NCBI GenBank assembly: GCA_038199755.1
Contig: JBBPYR010000303.1
Coordinates: 1 to 20,043 of the forward strand
Length of the DNA stretch: 20,043 bases
DNA from: JBBPYR01 sp038199755
Lineage (GTDB): Bacteria; Chloroflexota; Ktedonobacteria; Ktedonobacterales; Ktedonobacteraceae
Direction: 5' to 3'
In this document: piece after piece, positions 1 through 7,301 of the stretch
How the letters are laid out: every line of letters begins with the position of its first letter
Numbering within the stretch: position 1 is the first letter of the stretch
Program-made: the position numbers and the translations under genes
Notes under the pieces: generated by a model
Told to the model about the DNA's origin: nothing
What the model saw: the letters and a program-made list of their open reading frames with translations, nothing else
The model's database searches: none

Positions 1-5
1 GGTAC

Positions 6-31
6 GGGACGCGCTCAAGCTGGTCCCTACG
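6..31. repeat. Dispersed GTAGGG-type repeat, stand-alone copy
   Basis: This 26-bp segment is a close relative (few mismatches, one extra base) of the 25-bp repeat found four times at 6454-6898. Read on the minus strand it begins GTAGGGACCAGC and ends GCGCGTCCC. Here it lies outside any recognisable gene, just upstream of the valS promoter, which suggests that the element is a dispersed genomic repeat rather than only an internal protein repeat. Confidence 0.65.
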
Positions 32-77
32 GATGGGTTTACGCTGAGAGGAGGAAAAACCCGGAATATTTACGGGC

Positions 78-106
78 TTGACAATTGTTGTACTAGTCGT
101 TAGACT
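78..106 (+). promoter_or_regulatory. Sigma-A promoter of valS
   Basis: A perfect -35 box TTGACA (78-83) is followed by a 17-bp spacer and TAGACT (101-106, 4 of 6 matches to TATAAT). Transcription would start near 113, immediately before the structured T-box leader. Position and spacing agree with a housekeeping promoter; the start site itself is inferred. Confidence 0.75.
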
Positions 107-112
107 AGAAAA

Positions 113-418
113 ACAAAAGCATAGATCAGACGAGGAGCAGGAGGAGTAGGTGTAGGGTTCAGCTGCAAGAGAGGGAAGATCAGAGGCTGTAAATCTTCCT
201 CAGCGTGACAGCACTGAAGGTCGCCTGTGAGTCTAGAGACAAGCTGCACAACACTTGCGCATAAAGCAGAAGTCGATGTGCAGGGAATTTCTACGGGTAT
301 GCCCGTTACAGCTGCCATGAGGATCGAAACATCTCTGTATGTAGAGCGGTAAGCGATCGAAACAAGGTGGTACCACGAGCACATCCCTTCTCGTCCTTGT
401 ACGAGCAAGGGTTTTTTT
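113..418 (+). promoter_or_regulatory. T-box riboswitch (tRNA-Val) controlling valS
   Basis: This leader senses uncharged tRNA and lets transcription reach valS only when charged tRNA-Val is scarce. An apical Stem I hairpin pairs GGAAGA near 173 with TCTTCC near 194. The likely specifier codon is GTC (Val) at 220-222, after ACTGAAG. The T-box core TGGTACCACG lies at 368-377. The antiterminator is readable: AAGG (364-367) pairs with CCTT (395-398) and CGAG (376-379) with CTCG (390-393), leaving a TGGTACCA bulge. The variable base of TGGN is T, which fits A73 of tRNA-Val. A competing terminator follows. Stem I boundaries were placed by eye. Confidence 0.9.
385..418 (+). terminator. T-box regulated intrinsic terminator
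   Basis: CCCTT and CTCGT pair with ACGAG and AAGGG (one bulged C), giving a 10-bp stem with the loop CCTTGT, followed by seven T residues. The left arm shares bases with the antiterminator (CTCG and CCTT), so the two structures exclude each other, as expected for a transcription-attenuating T-box. Confidence 0.88.
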
Positions 419-502
419 ATGCGTTGTAACACGTATAAACCGTATCTATTCTGGCTATGGGCTGCTAAAAGCATAAGGGCTGTAGGGAATTGGAGAACAG
501 AT

Positions 503-3235
503 ATGATTGATCAGCATGAGGAAAAAGGGGCACAGGCAACTCCTGAGGCAACGATTGCATCACTACCAAAGGCGTATGAGCCGCAAGCGGTTGAGGACAA
601 GTGGTATCGCTTCTGGGAAGAGAATGGCTACTTCAAACCACAACCCGGCAGAACAGGCAAGCATTTTGTGATTAGTATGCCGCCGCCCAATGTGACAGGG
701 GCATTGCATCTGGGCCACGCCATTACTGCAACGACGGAAGATATCTTGATTCGTTATCATCGCATGAAAGGCGACGATACGCTCTGGGTGCCGGGGGAGG
801 ATCACGCAGGCATTGCGACGCAGACGGTGGTAGAGCGCGACCTGATGAAAGAGGGAAGCGACCGCCATGCGCTGGGCCGCGAGAAGTTTGTGGAGCGCGT
901 CTGGCAGTGGGTCACCAAATATAAGCATCGTATTCAGGACCAGCATCGCCGTCTAGGGGCGTCGTGTGATTGGTCGCGCGAACGCTTCACGCTGGACGAT
1001 GGACTGTCAAAGGCGGTGCGTGAGGTGTTTGTGCGTCTCTATGAAGAGGGACTGGTCTATCGTGGCGAGCGTATCATCAACTGGTGTCCACAATGTATGA
1101 GTGCATTGTCTGATCTGGAAGTGAATCATGTGGACACGCTGGGAACGCTGACCTACGTGCGCTATCCATTGAAGGCACATGAGGGTGAGACGGAGACGCA
1201 GTATATTAGCGTGGCGACGACGCGGCCAGAAACGATTCTTGGTGATACAGCCATTGCGGTCAACCCCAAAGACCCGCGCTATCAAGACCTCGTGGGGCGA
1301 TTGGCAATTTTGCCAGTGCTTGGGCGCGAGATTCCGCTTGTGGCTGATGAGGCGGTGGATGCCGCGTTTGGTACAGGTGCAGTCAAGGTGACACCCGCAC
1401 ATGACCCGACCGACTTTGAGATTGGTGTGCGGCACAATCTGCCACGCGTGCAGGTGATCGGCTTTGATGGCAAGATGACCGATGAGGCTGGTCCCTACGC
1501 GGGACAGGATCGCTTTGAAGCCCGTAAAAACCTGCTTGCCGATCTGGAGCGCATGGGCAATATCGTCAAGATCGAGGAATATATGGTGCCCTTGGGTCGC
1601 TGCCAGCGTTCTGATACCATCGTTGAGCCCCTCATCTCGAAGCAGTGGTTTGTGAAGATGACACCGCTAGCGACGCCCGCGATGGGTGCAGTCAAGTATG
1701 GGCAAATGAAGATTGTGCCGGAACGCTTCAATAAGGTGTATATGGATTGGCTAGAGAACATTCACGATTGGTGTATCTCACGCCAATTGTGGTGGGGCCA
1801 TCGTATTCCGGTGTGGTATTGCGATAGCTGCGGTGAGATGACCGTGAGTCGCGAAGACCCGACTGCTTGTACGAAGTGTGGCAGTGAAGCGATTCGCCAG
1901 GATGAGGATGTGCTGGATACGTGGTTTAGCTCCTGGCTATGGCCGTTCAGCACGCTGGGTTGGCCTGATATCACCCCTGACCTGTTGCGTTACTATCCAA
2001 CATCGGTGATGGAAACGGGCTATGACATCATCTTCTTCTGGGTGGCGCGTATGGCCATGGCAGGTATTCACTTCCTGGGTGTGGTGCCATTCGAGACGAT
2101 CTACTTGCATGGTCTTGTGCGTGACGCCAAGGGTGAGAAGATGAGCAAGTCGAAGAATAACGTGGTGGACCCGCTCGAAGTGATGGAACAGTACGGGACC
2201 GATGCCTTGCGCTTCACGCTGGCAACCAGTAGTACACCTGGTAATGATACTAAACTGGTGCCGGACCGCATTATCGGCAACCGTAACTTTGCGAACAAAA
2301 TCTGGAATGCTTCACGCTTCGTGCTGATGGCAACTGCCGAGACTGGCGGGGGTATTCCTGATATTCACACGATTCAGCCACAGACGCTGGCGGATCGCTG
2401 GATACTGAGTCGTTTGGCACGTCTGACTGGGAATGTGACGCGCCTGATCGACGATTTCCAGTTGGGTGAGGCGGGTCGGCAGATCAATGAGTTTTTCTGG
2501 TCTGACTACTGCGATTGGTACCTGGAGATCGCGAAGGTGCAGTTGCAGGGAGACGACACTGCCCGGCAGACAACTGCGGCTATTCTGCGCTCTGTGCTTG
2601 ACCAAACGCTGCGCTTGCTACACCCGTATATGCCCTTTGTGACTGAGGAGGTGTGGCAACATCTCTATCGCCTGACCGAAGCGGATAGCGCGAAGTGGCC
2701 TGCGCCCGCGTTGATCGTAGCTCCGTGGCCGCAAGTGGGCGCGAACACGCAGAATGAGGAAGCGCAACAGCAATTTAGTTTGCTGCAAGAAGTGATTACG
2801 CGCATTCGCGATGCGCGCAACCAGATGAACGTGGAGCCCGCCCGTCGTATTCCGGCGATCATGGCGGTTGGCGAACATCTGGCGATGTTTGTGGCGCAGG
2901 CACCTCTGATCGAGTTCTTGGCACGTACTGAGAAGCCGCAGTTGCAATCTGAACTGACGCAGAAACCGGAGCAGGCGATGAGCTTGCTTGCTGGTTCGGT
3001 AGAGGTGTATCTGCCGCTAGCGGGTATGCTGGACATTGCCAAAGAGTTGGAGCGGCTTGATAAGGAGATCGCGCTGTCCGAGCAGGAGCAGGCGCGGCTG
3101 CAAGGCAAACTGGCGAATCAGAACTTTGTGTCCAGGGCAAAACCTGAAGTGGTGGAGAAAGAGCGTGAAAAGCTCGCCGCTCAGCAAGAGCGTGTGGGCA
3201 AGTTGCGCGCACGCAGGAACGAATTAGCGCAATAA
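503..3235 (+). CDS. valS: Valine--tRNA ligase
   Basis: This class Ia aminoacyl-tRNA synthetase charges tRNA-Val in the cytoplasm. From the chosen start the protein has 910 residues, a normal ValS length. The ATP-binding HIGH motif is HLGH (about 69-72) after PPPNVTGAL, and KMSKS lies at about 546-550. Between them are the editing (CP1) region with TTRPET, the motif SRQLWWGHRIP and a CxxC...CxxC segment (CDSCGE, CTKCGS). The anticodon-binding domain is followed by a C-terminal coiled coil (about 844-910) typical of ValS. ATG at 503 has GGAG seven bases upstream; the in-frame ATG at 419 lies directly on the terminator T-run and has no ribosome site. The gene is under T-box control and ends at a long hairpin facing the convergent rluB. 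Confidence 0.97.
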   Translation: MIDQHEEKGAQATPEATIASLPKAYEPQAVEDKWYRFWEENGYFKPQPGRTGKHFVISMPPPNVTGALHLGHAITATTEDILIRYHRMKGDDTLWVPGEDHAGIATQTVVERDLMKEGSDRHALGREKFVERVWQWVTKYKHRIQDQHRRLGASCDWSRERFTLDDGLSKAVREVFVRLYEEGLVYRGERIINWCPQCMSALSDLEVNHVDTLGTLTYVRYPLKAHEGETETQYISVATTRPETILGDTAIAVNPKDPRYQDLVGRLAILPVLGREIPLVADEAVDAAFGTGAVKVTPAHDPTDFEIGVRHNLPRVQVIGFDGKMTDEAGPYAGQDRFEARKNLLADLERMGNIVKIEEYMVPLGRCQRSDTIVEPLISKQWFVKMTPLATPAMGAVKYGQMKIVPERFNKVYMDWLENIHDWCISRQLWWGHRIPVWYCDSCGEMTVSREDPTACTKCGSEAIRQDEDVLDTWFSSWLWPFSTLGWPDITPDLLRYYPTSVMETGYDIIFFWVARMAMAGIHFLGVVPFETIYLHGLVRDAKGEKMSKSKNNVVDPLEVMEQYGTDALRFTLATSSTPGNDTKLVPDRIIGNRNFANKIWNASRFVLMATAETGGGIPDIHTIQPQTLADRWILSRLARLTGNVTRLIDDFQLGEAGRQINEFFWSDYCDWYLEIAKVQLQGDDTARQTTAAILRSVLDQTLRLLHPYMPFVTEEVWQHLYRLTEADSAKWPAPALIVAPWPQVGANTQNEEAQQQFSLLQEVITRIRDARNQMNVEPARRIPAIMAVGEHLAMFVAQAPLIEFLARTEKPQLQSELTQKPEQAMSLLAGSVEVYLPLAGMLDIAKELERLDKEIALSEQEQARLQGKLANQNFVSRAKPEVVEKEREKLAAQQERVGKLRARRNELAQ

Positions 3236-3237
3236 GA

Positions 3238-3301
3238 CATTAGATGAAAACGTGCAGAGATGACGCGAGCCTGCGTCATCTCTGCACGTTTTCGTCTAAT
3301 G
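3238..3301. terminator. Bidirectional hairpin between valS and rluB
   Basis: Arms 3238-3266 and 3273-3301 form a 29-bp stem with a single G-T wobble and a six-base loop GAGCCT. It begins three bases after the valS stop and should stop transcripts from both convergent genes. The right arm is coding: it contains the last seven sense codons and the TGA of the rluB-like gene. No long T-run follows in either direction; the TTTTC near the outer end of each arm is the only T-rich part. Confidence 0.85.
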
Positions 3302-4118
3302 CTTGTATTTCTGCATCATCTAAGTAACGCCACTGGCCGATGGGCACACCTTTGAGGGTGAGCTTGTCGATGCCGACGCGCACGAGTTGGAGCGTGGTGT
3401 GGCCGATTGCGGCAAACATGCGGCGCACCTGTCGTTTATGTCCTTCGTGAATGGTGAGGGCGACCCAACTGGTGTCGCCGACGTGACGCAAGAGGCGTAC
3501 ACGCGCTGGTGCGGTTGTGTGGTGCTGTCCATTGTCCTCGCTGATGGTGACGCCTTGGCGCAAGGCATTTAGCCCTGCCTCTGTGGGGTGACCCTGGATC
3601 AGTGCCTCATAGTGTTTGTCGGTTGTGTAGCGCGGATGTGTCAGATGAAGCGCGAAATCTCCGTCGTTGGTCATGAGCAGTAGCCCGCTGGTGTCGATAT
3701 CCAGGCGACCAACGGGGTAGACACGCAATTGTTGGAGCTCGGCTGGCAGTAGGTCAAGTACGGTGTGACGACCCTGGGGATCGTGTGCTGTACTGACATA
3801 GCCTGCTGGCTTGTGCAAGAGGAGATAGACATGCTCAACCTGTGCTTGCACGAGTGTGCCATCCACGCTGACGGTGTCGCTAGCGGGATTGATGCGTGTA
3901 CCCTGAGTGGTGATGGTGCTGCCGTTGACTTGCACGCGACCTGCGGCAATGAGTTCTTCGGCATGACGACGCGAAGCAACACCGGCGTGGGCCAGGAAGC
4001 GGGCGAGTCGCTCACCTTCGTTGCTCTCATTGCGACTATTTTGGGTATCGTTGTCTTGCTGGTTAGTCGTAGGGTTGGTCGTCGGCTTGCCCGTTTTGTT
4101 GTCTTCTTGCTTTGTCAT
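3276..4118 (-). CDS. rluB: RluB/RsuA-type 23S or 16S rRNA pseudouridine synthase
   Basis: A 280-residue enzyme that isomerises uridine to pseudouridine in rRNA. An N/Q/T-rich, probably disordered tail (1-34) precedes an S4 RNA-binding domain (about 36-83, RLARFLAHAGVASRRHAEEL). The RsuA/RluB/RluE catalytic domain has the signature GRLDIDTSGLLLMTNDG with the catalytic Asp at about 140, then the KHYEA and GHKRQVRRM motifs. The family assignment is firm; the exact target base (RluB-like versus RsuA-like) is not decided by sequence alone, and the symbol is provisional. The start ATG overlaps the stop of the upstream DUF2851 gene as ATGA, implying translational coupling. The last codons lie inside the terminator stem shared with valS. 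Confidence 0.9.
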   Translation of the reverse strand: MTKQEDNKTGKPTTNPTTNQQDNDTQNSRNESNEGERLARFLAHAGVASRRHAEELIAAGRVQVNGSTITTQGTRINPASDTVSVDGTLVQAQVEHVYLLLHKPAGYVSTAHDPQGRHTVLDLLPAELQQLRVYPVGRLDIDTSGLLLMTNDGDFALHLTHPRYTTDKHYEALIQGHPTEAGLNALRQGVTISEDNGQHHTTAPARVRLLRHVGDTSWVALTIHEGHKRQVRRMFAAIGHTTLQLVRVGIDKLTLKGVPIGQWRYLDDAEIQALDENVQR

Positions 4119-5350
4119 AATTGTTCACGTCCCGCGATACAGATGGAGCAGTGTTTCTGCTTACATGTTTCCTGGTAGATGTGATGTAGTCCCTGTTGTT
4201 GACAGGCTCCGTGTGGCTCGTGGGCCAGACCCATATGCTGGCACATCATGCGTGTGATGGCATTAGAGGAAAGGCCGGGGTGTGCCAGATAGAGATTGGT
4301 GGCACATACGTGTAAGTCGCCCTCTTGTTCTATGAGCGCGATGGCTGCCGCGTAGGGCAGGACAACATTGCAAATCAGGATATCTGTGCGTGCCAAGCTC
4401 AGCCCTTGCTCACAAAATACTGCGCGTAATTCAGCCAGATTTTTGTGCAGGATGGTTGTGCGTATCTGCTGCCAACCAGTCGAGGATGGCGGTTGCCATG
4501 CCTGCATGAGGCGGCGAAAAAAAGCCAGTCGCTGACTATCGAGTGGCGAGGGTGCGGGTGAGCGGCCAAGCGGCTCTGGTAGTGTGGTAGCTTGTCTCAT
4601 AAGATAGAGGCCGATGGCGCGAAATAGGTCGCGATCTCGCCCATAGCCAAGTGCCTCGGCAAGGGCAATCAGTAGACAGGTCGTGTAGTGTTGCTGTGTT
4701 GCTTCAGCGGATAGTGCAAGGGTAGCAGGAGTTGAGGCGCGGATGTGTTCGACAAACGCGCTTGTTTTCTGTTCAAAGCGCAATAATCCGGCGTGGCGCA
4801 GACGTTGGGAAAGCTCCTGCTTGCTGAACGTGGTCATAAGGTGTTGGCACGGCCACAAGCTCTGCTGGCTCTGCTGCTGTGATAGCAGAAGCAGGGGAGA
4901 TGCAAGATCGTTCAGTGAGCAGACAGGCACAACAGAACCATCCTGACGGCGCGTGGGTTGTGGCGTATCGCAGTATAAGACGACGTGCAGTATGACTTGG
5001 TTGTAGCGCGGGTCGCTATGGTGCTGATGTGCCACCCAGTCGCTGGCACGCGTATGAAATTCGATGTTTCCGCAGAGCTGCTCTGTGGGGGAGCGTTGTA
5101 ATACGGCATCGCGCACATCGGGACCAGTAGAACCACCACGGCGTCCGGCGAAGAGCAGGCGATAATTATAGCCATCGCTGGCAGGTAGCAGACAGCCAGC
5201 TGGTAAAGCCCACCAGCGTTGTGCGAGATCATCTTCGTAGGCCACGTTTTTGCGTTTCGCCAAACGAGTGCTGCGCGTTATGTGTTGCGGCGTGTGCCTA
5301 TGAGTTGTAGGTATTGCTGGCCTTCGCTCACAGACTGCTAGGTTGTTCAT
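4115..5350 (-). CDS. DUF2851 family protein
   Basis: This 411-residue protein carries the family's characteristic block: GPD (about 76-78), GNIEFH (94-99), RASDW (101-105) and HSDPRYNQVILHVV (111-124), followed by a helical middle (LIALAEALGYGRDRD) and a Cys-rich C-terminus (QGLHHIY, then CxxxxCxxC) that could bind metal. Its function is not established. The spacing of conserved acidic residues (GPD, then IEFH) recalls a nuclease-like core, but that is only inference. It begins at an ATGA overlap with the upstream low-complexity protein and ends at an ATGA overlap with the pseudouridine synthase, so the three are co-translated. The N-terminal 40 residues are basic and show no conserved motif. 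Confidence 0.85.
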   Translation of the reverse strand: MNNLAVCERRPAIPTTHRHTPQHITRSTRLAKRKNVAYEDDLAQRWWALPAGCLLPASDGYNYRLLFAGRRGGSTGPDVRDAVLQRSPTEQLCGNIEFHTRASDWVAHQHHSDPRYNQVILHVVLYCDTPQPTRRQDGSVVPVCSLNDLASPLLLLSQQQSQQSLWPCQHLMTTFSKQELSQRLRHAGLLRFEQKTSAFVEHIRASTPATLALSAEATQQHYTTCLLIALAEALGYGRDRDLFRAIGLYLMRQATTLPEPLGRSPAPSPLDSQRLAFFRRLMQAWQPPSSTGWQQIRTTILHKNLAELRAVFCEQGLSLARTDILICNVVLPYAAAIALIEQEGDLHVCATNLYLAHPGLSSNAITRMMCQHMGLAHEPHGACQQQGLHHIYQETCKQKHCSICIAGREQL

Positions 5351-7179
5351 AAGTTTTCTCTGGGTTGGATGATGGGTATTTCTACGGTTTCATCGTCGTC
5401 TGGTAGTTCGTCGAGTAGCACGCCATCCACAGGGGTCGCCTCATCATATATGCGCATACGCTCATCGTAGGCGTTGCGCTTTTCGATGGCAATGGACATA
5501 CCTTCGGCGACCTCTGCCTCAGCTTCGGCATTCATGGCGGTACGCACTGCTTCGGTTTCGGCGGCCTCGGCATCGCTGAGGGCCGCATGGGCGCGTGTCG
5601 CTTCGCGCTCTGTGAAGTGGAGGGCGGTTTCTGCATCTTCGCCACGGAGGACACCGCGCTCGATAGCCATGCGTACTTGATGTAACATCAGCTCGGCATC
5701 CTCGGCCATACGGCGTGCTTCACGGGTGCGGGCACTACTGGCTTCTGCTGCTGCCTCTGCTTCGGCAGCTGCTGCGGCTGCTGCGTCGGAGACCATGGTG
5801 GAGGTAAGCATCTCAACCTCCTCTTCCTCTTCGTCTAGTTGGCTGATGCTCAGTGCTTTTGCGGTTGATGCTAGTTCGGGTGATATGAGGTTGTGTTCGC
5901 TGTCTACACTGCTCACGCTGCTCACGCTGCTTGCACTGGGCTCCTGTTCAGTTTCACTTTGACTGCTAGTGTCTATCTGCTGTGCGCGCTCTTCTATGGC
6001 GAGAGCGCGATTGACGGCGGTGCGCGTGTTTTGCTCAGTTGCTGTCGCGACTGCGCGGGCATCACTGGCATCACTGGCATCACTTATATCGGTAATGGCA
6101 CTGCTGGTTTCTTTGCTCGGTTCGCTGGTGACGGTGACGGTTTGTGCTTCTACGATGTGGGTTGGCGGAGTTGATGGATTGGGCAAGGCGAGTGGAGTGG
6201 TAGATAGAGTAGGGATAGGAGCATTGGATAGGCTGGGCGTACTAGGCGTACTAGGCGTACTGGGCGTACTAAGTGGGCTGGATGGGGAAGCTATGGCGAT
6301 GGTGCTTGTCTGAATTGTAGGTGCTTGTGGCTCATAGGCGTGTTCGTTGTTCTGGAACAGTTCGTCGAGGGAGGGGCCGTAGCCTGCTTCTTCGTCCATG
6401 TCTACGGGTGGGAGGGGTGTCTCGTTGACGTTGATGGGAGTGGTGGGAGCGGAGGGCGCGCTAAAGCTGGCCCCTACGGAGGATTGGTCAAGTTCGGGTT
6501 GGGGAGCGGAGGGCGCGCTGAAGCTGGCCCCTACGCTGGGCTCTACTGCTACAGGGGGAGTGATGGGTTCTTGCCGTGCCCATGGAGGGAGGGCGGTTGC
6601 TGCTATTGGTGGCTCTTCTGTTTTTTCCAGGGTGACGGTTGCTGGTTGTGCTTGTTCAACGGCGTTTTGCGGTTGCGCTTCAGGTTCTGGTTGTGCTGGT
6701 GTTGGTATGGGTAGTGGTTCGGTATGGATAATGGGTGCGTGTTCGATTTCGATGGTATGTAGTTCGGATGTGGTGGGTGCGGTGGGCGCGCTGAAGCTGG
6801 CCCCTACGCTGGTTGCCGATGGGTCTGGTTCAGGTAAGGTTTCGGCGTCGGTTGCTGGTTGTAAAGGTGCGATGGGCGCGCTGAAGCTGGCTCCTACGCC
6901 GTCCTCTACGTTGGTCGTTCCTACCTCTATGCTGGTTGCCGATGAGTCTGGTTCAGGTAAGGTTTCGGTCTGGTGTTGTTGGATGGCGGCGAGGCGGTCC
7001 TCAAGGCGTTGGACGCGGGCAAGGCGTTTTTGTAGGCGTGCTTCGGCGCGTTGCAGGCGTTCTTGGGCGCGGGCTTGTTCTTCCTGGGCTTCCAGGAGAC
7101 GCTCGCGGAGCTTTTTTTCGCGTTTGTGTAGTTTTTTATTGAACTCTTCTTGTGGAGTTGCTTGGTCGCGGTTAAACAT
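5347..7179 (-). CDS. Low-complexity coiled-coil protein with embedded repeat peptides
   Basis: A protein of about 610 residues that I do not recognise as a named family. The start MFNRD is preceded by GGAGGAA six bases upstream; a longer frame to 7263 would run through a dispersed palindrome and lacks a ribosome site. The N-terminal segment (about 10-70) is a highly charged Lys/Arg/Glu coiled coil. The centre is Pro/Thr/Ser/Ala-rich and has four VGASFSAP copies encoded by a DNA repeat, plus tandem STP, SDA and SSV runs from 9-bp repeats. The last third is an Ala/Glu-rich helix (long Ala run, then REARRMAEDAELMLHQ) likely to form a second coiled coil, with an acidic tail. No signal peptide or membrane helix is seen. 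It overlaps the DUF2851 gene by ATGA. A scaffold or filament-like role is possible but unproven. Confidence 0.75.
   Translation of the reverse strand: MFNRDQATPQEEFNKKLHKREKKLRERLLEAQEEQARAQERLQRAEARLQKRLARVQRLEDRLAAIQQHQTETLPEPDSSATSIEVGTTNVEDGVGASFSAPIAPLQPATDAETLPEPDPSATSVGASFSAPTAPTTSELHTIEIEHAPIIHTEPLPIPTPAQPEPEAQPQNAVEQAQPATVTLEKTEEPPIAATALPPWARQEPITPPVAVEPSVGASFSAPSAPQPELDQSSVGASFSAPSAPTTPINVNETPLPPVDMDEEAGYGPSLDELFQNNEHAYEPQAPTIQTSTIAIASPSSPLSTPSTPSTPSTPSLSNAPIPTLSTTPLALPNPSTPPTHIVEAQTVTVTSEPSKETSSAITDISDASDASDARAVATATEQNTRTAVNRALAIEERAQQIDTSSQSETEQEPSASSVSSVSSVDSEHNLISPELASTAKALSISQLDEEEEEVEMLTSTMVSDAAAAAAAEAEAAAEASSARTREARRMAEDAELMLHQVRMAIERGVLRGEDAETALHFTEREATRAHAALSDAEAAETEAVRTAMNAEAEAEVAEGMSIAIEKRNAYDERMRIYDEATPVDGVLLDELPDDDETVEIPIIQPRENL
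6235..6270. repeat. Four tandem 9-bp units (STP codons)
   Basis: Four near-identical 9-bp units of the form RGGCGTACT lie head to tail. Read on the minus strand they encode an STPSTPSTPSTP run. Similar 9-bp tandem units at about 6060-6083 (SDA) and 5909-5935 (SSV) lie in the same gene, so replication slippage probably changes its length. Confidence 0.85.
6454..6478. repeat. Intragenic GTAGGG repeat copy 1
   Basis: A 25-bp copy reading GGGCGCGCTAAAGCTGGCCC then CTACG on the plus strand. On the coding minus strand it is translated as VGASFSAP. It differs by one base (A for G) from the copy at 6511. Confidence 0.85.
6511..6535. repeat. Intragenic GTAGGG repeat copy 2
   Basis: A 25-bp copy in the same orientation and reading frame as its neighbours, again giving VGASFSAP on the minus strand. 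It lies 57 bp (19 codons) from copy 1, so the pair could have arisen by local duplication. Confidence 0.85.
6784..6808. repeat. Intragenic GTAGGG repeat copy 3
   Basis: Identical over 25 bp to the copy at 6511. It is flanked by codons for LPEPDPSAT, which also recur (as LPEPDSSAT) near copy 4, showing that copies 3 and 4 sit in a larger duplicated block. Confidence 0.85.
6874..6898. repeat. Intragenic GTAGGG repeat copy 4
   Basis: A 25-bp copy with one base change (CTCCTACG instead of CCCCTACG), which is silent in the VGASFSAP reading. It is the copy nearest the N-terminus of the encoded protein. Confidence 0.85.
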
Positions 7180-7241
7180 GCGCTGTTCCTCCATGCTAAA
7201 AAGTGATGATAGATTGTCGTCGTAGCTTGCGCTTCGGGCTC

Positions 7242-7269
7242 GTAGGATGCCCACAAGAGGCATCCCTAC
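7242..7269. repeat. Palindromic GTAGGATGCC element, copy A
   Basis: The plus strand reads GTAGGATGCCCACAAGAGGC followed by ATCCCTAC, an inverted repeat (GGATGCC/GGCATCC) with a short loop. It lies in the 122-bp gap between the metallophosphoesterase and the coiled-coil gene. A second copy occurs at 11623-11652. In RNA it would form a stable hairpin within the operon transcript. Confidence 0.8.
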
Positions 7270-7301
7270 TAAGATATGAGAGATATCCCAATTGTGATGG
7301 G

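Noticed and set aside
419..502. N-terminal extension of ValS starting at ATG 419
   Set aside because: This ATG directly follows the terminator T-run, has no ribosome site and encodes residues not found in ValS; ATG 503 has a good GGAG.
1484..1510. GAGGCTGGTCCCTACGCGGG in valS as another repeat copy
   Set aside because: The match to the dispersed repeat is short and the codons (EAGPYAG) are normal in ValS proteins, so chance similarity is more likely.
6235..6270. Tandem 9-bp repeats as a CRISPR-like array
   Set aside because: The units have no spacers, are in frame in a coding sequence and encode STP triplets, so they are simple coding repeats.
6398..7225. Plus-strand open frame of 275 codons antisense to the coiled-coil gene
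   Set aside because: It is a product of the skewed, repeat-rich composition. The minus-strand gene has a strong ribosome site and an ATGA overlap with its neighbour; the plus frame has neither.
7180..7263. Longer start of the coiled-coil protein (MPLVGILRARSAS)
   Set aside because: These codons come from a dispersed palindrome with no ribosome site ahead; MFNRD has GGAGGAA at ideal spacing.
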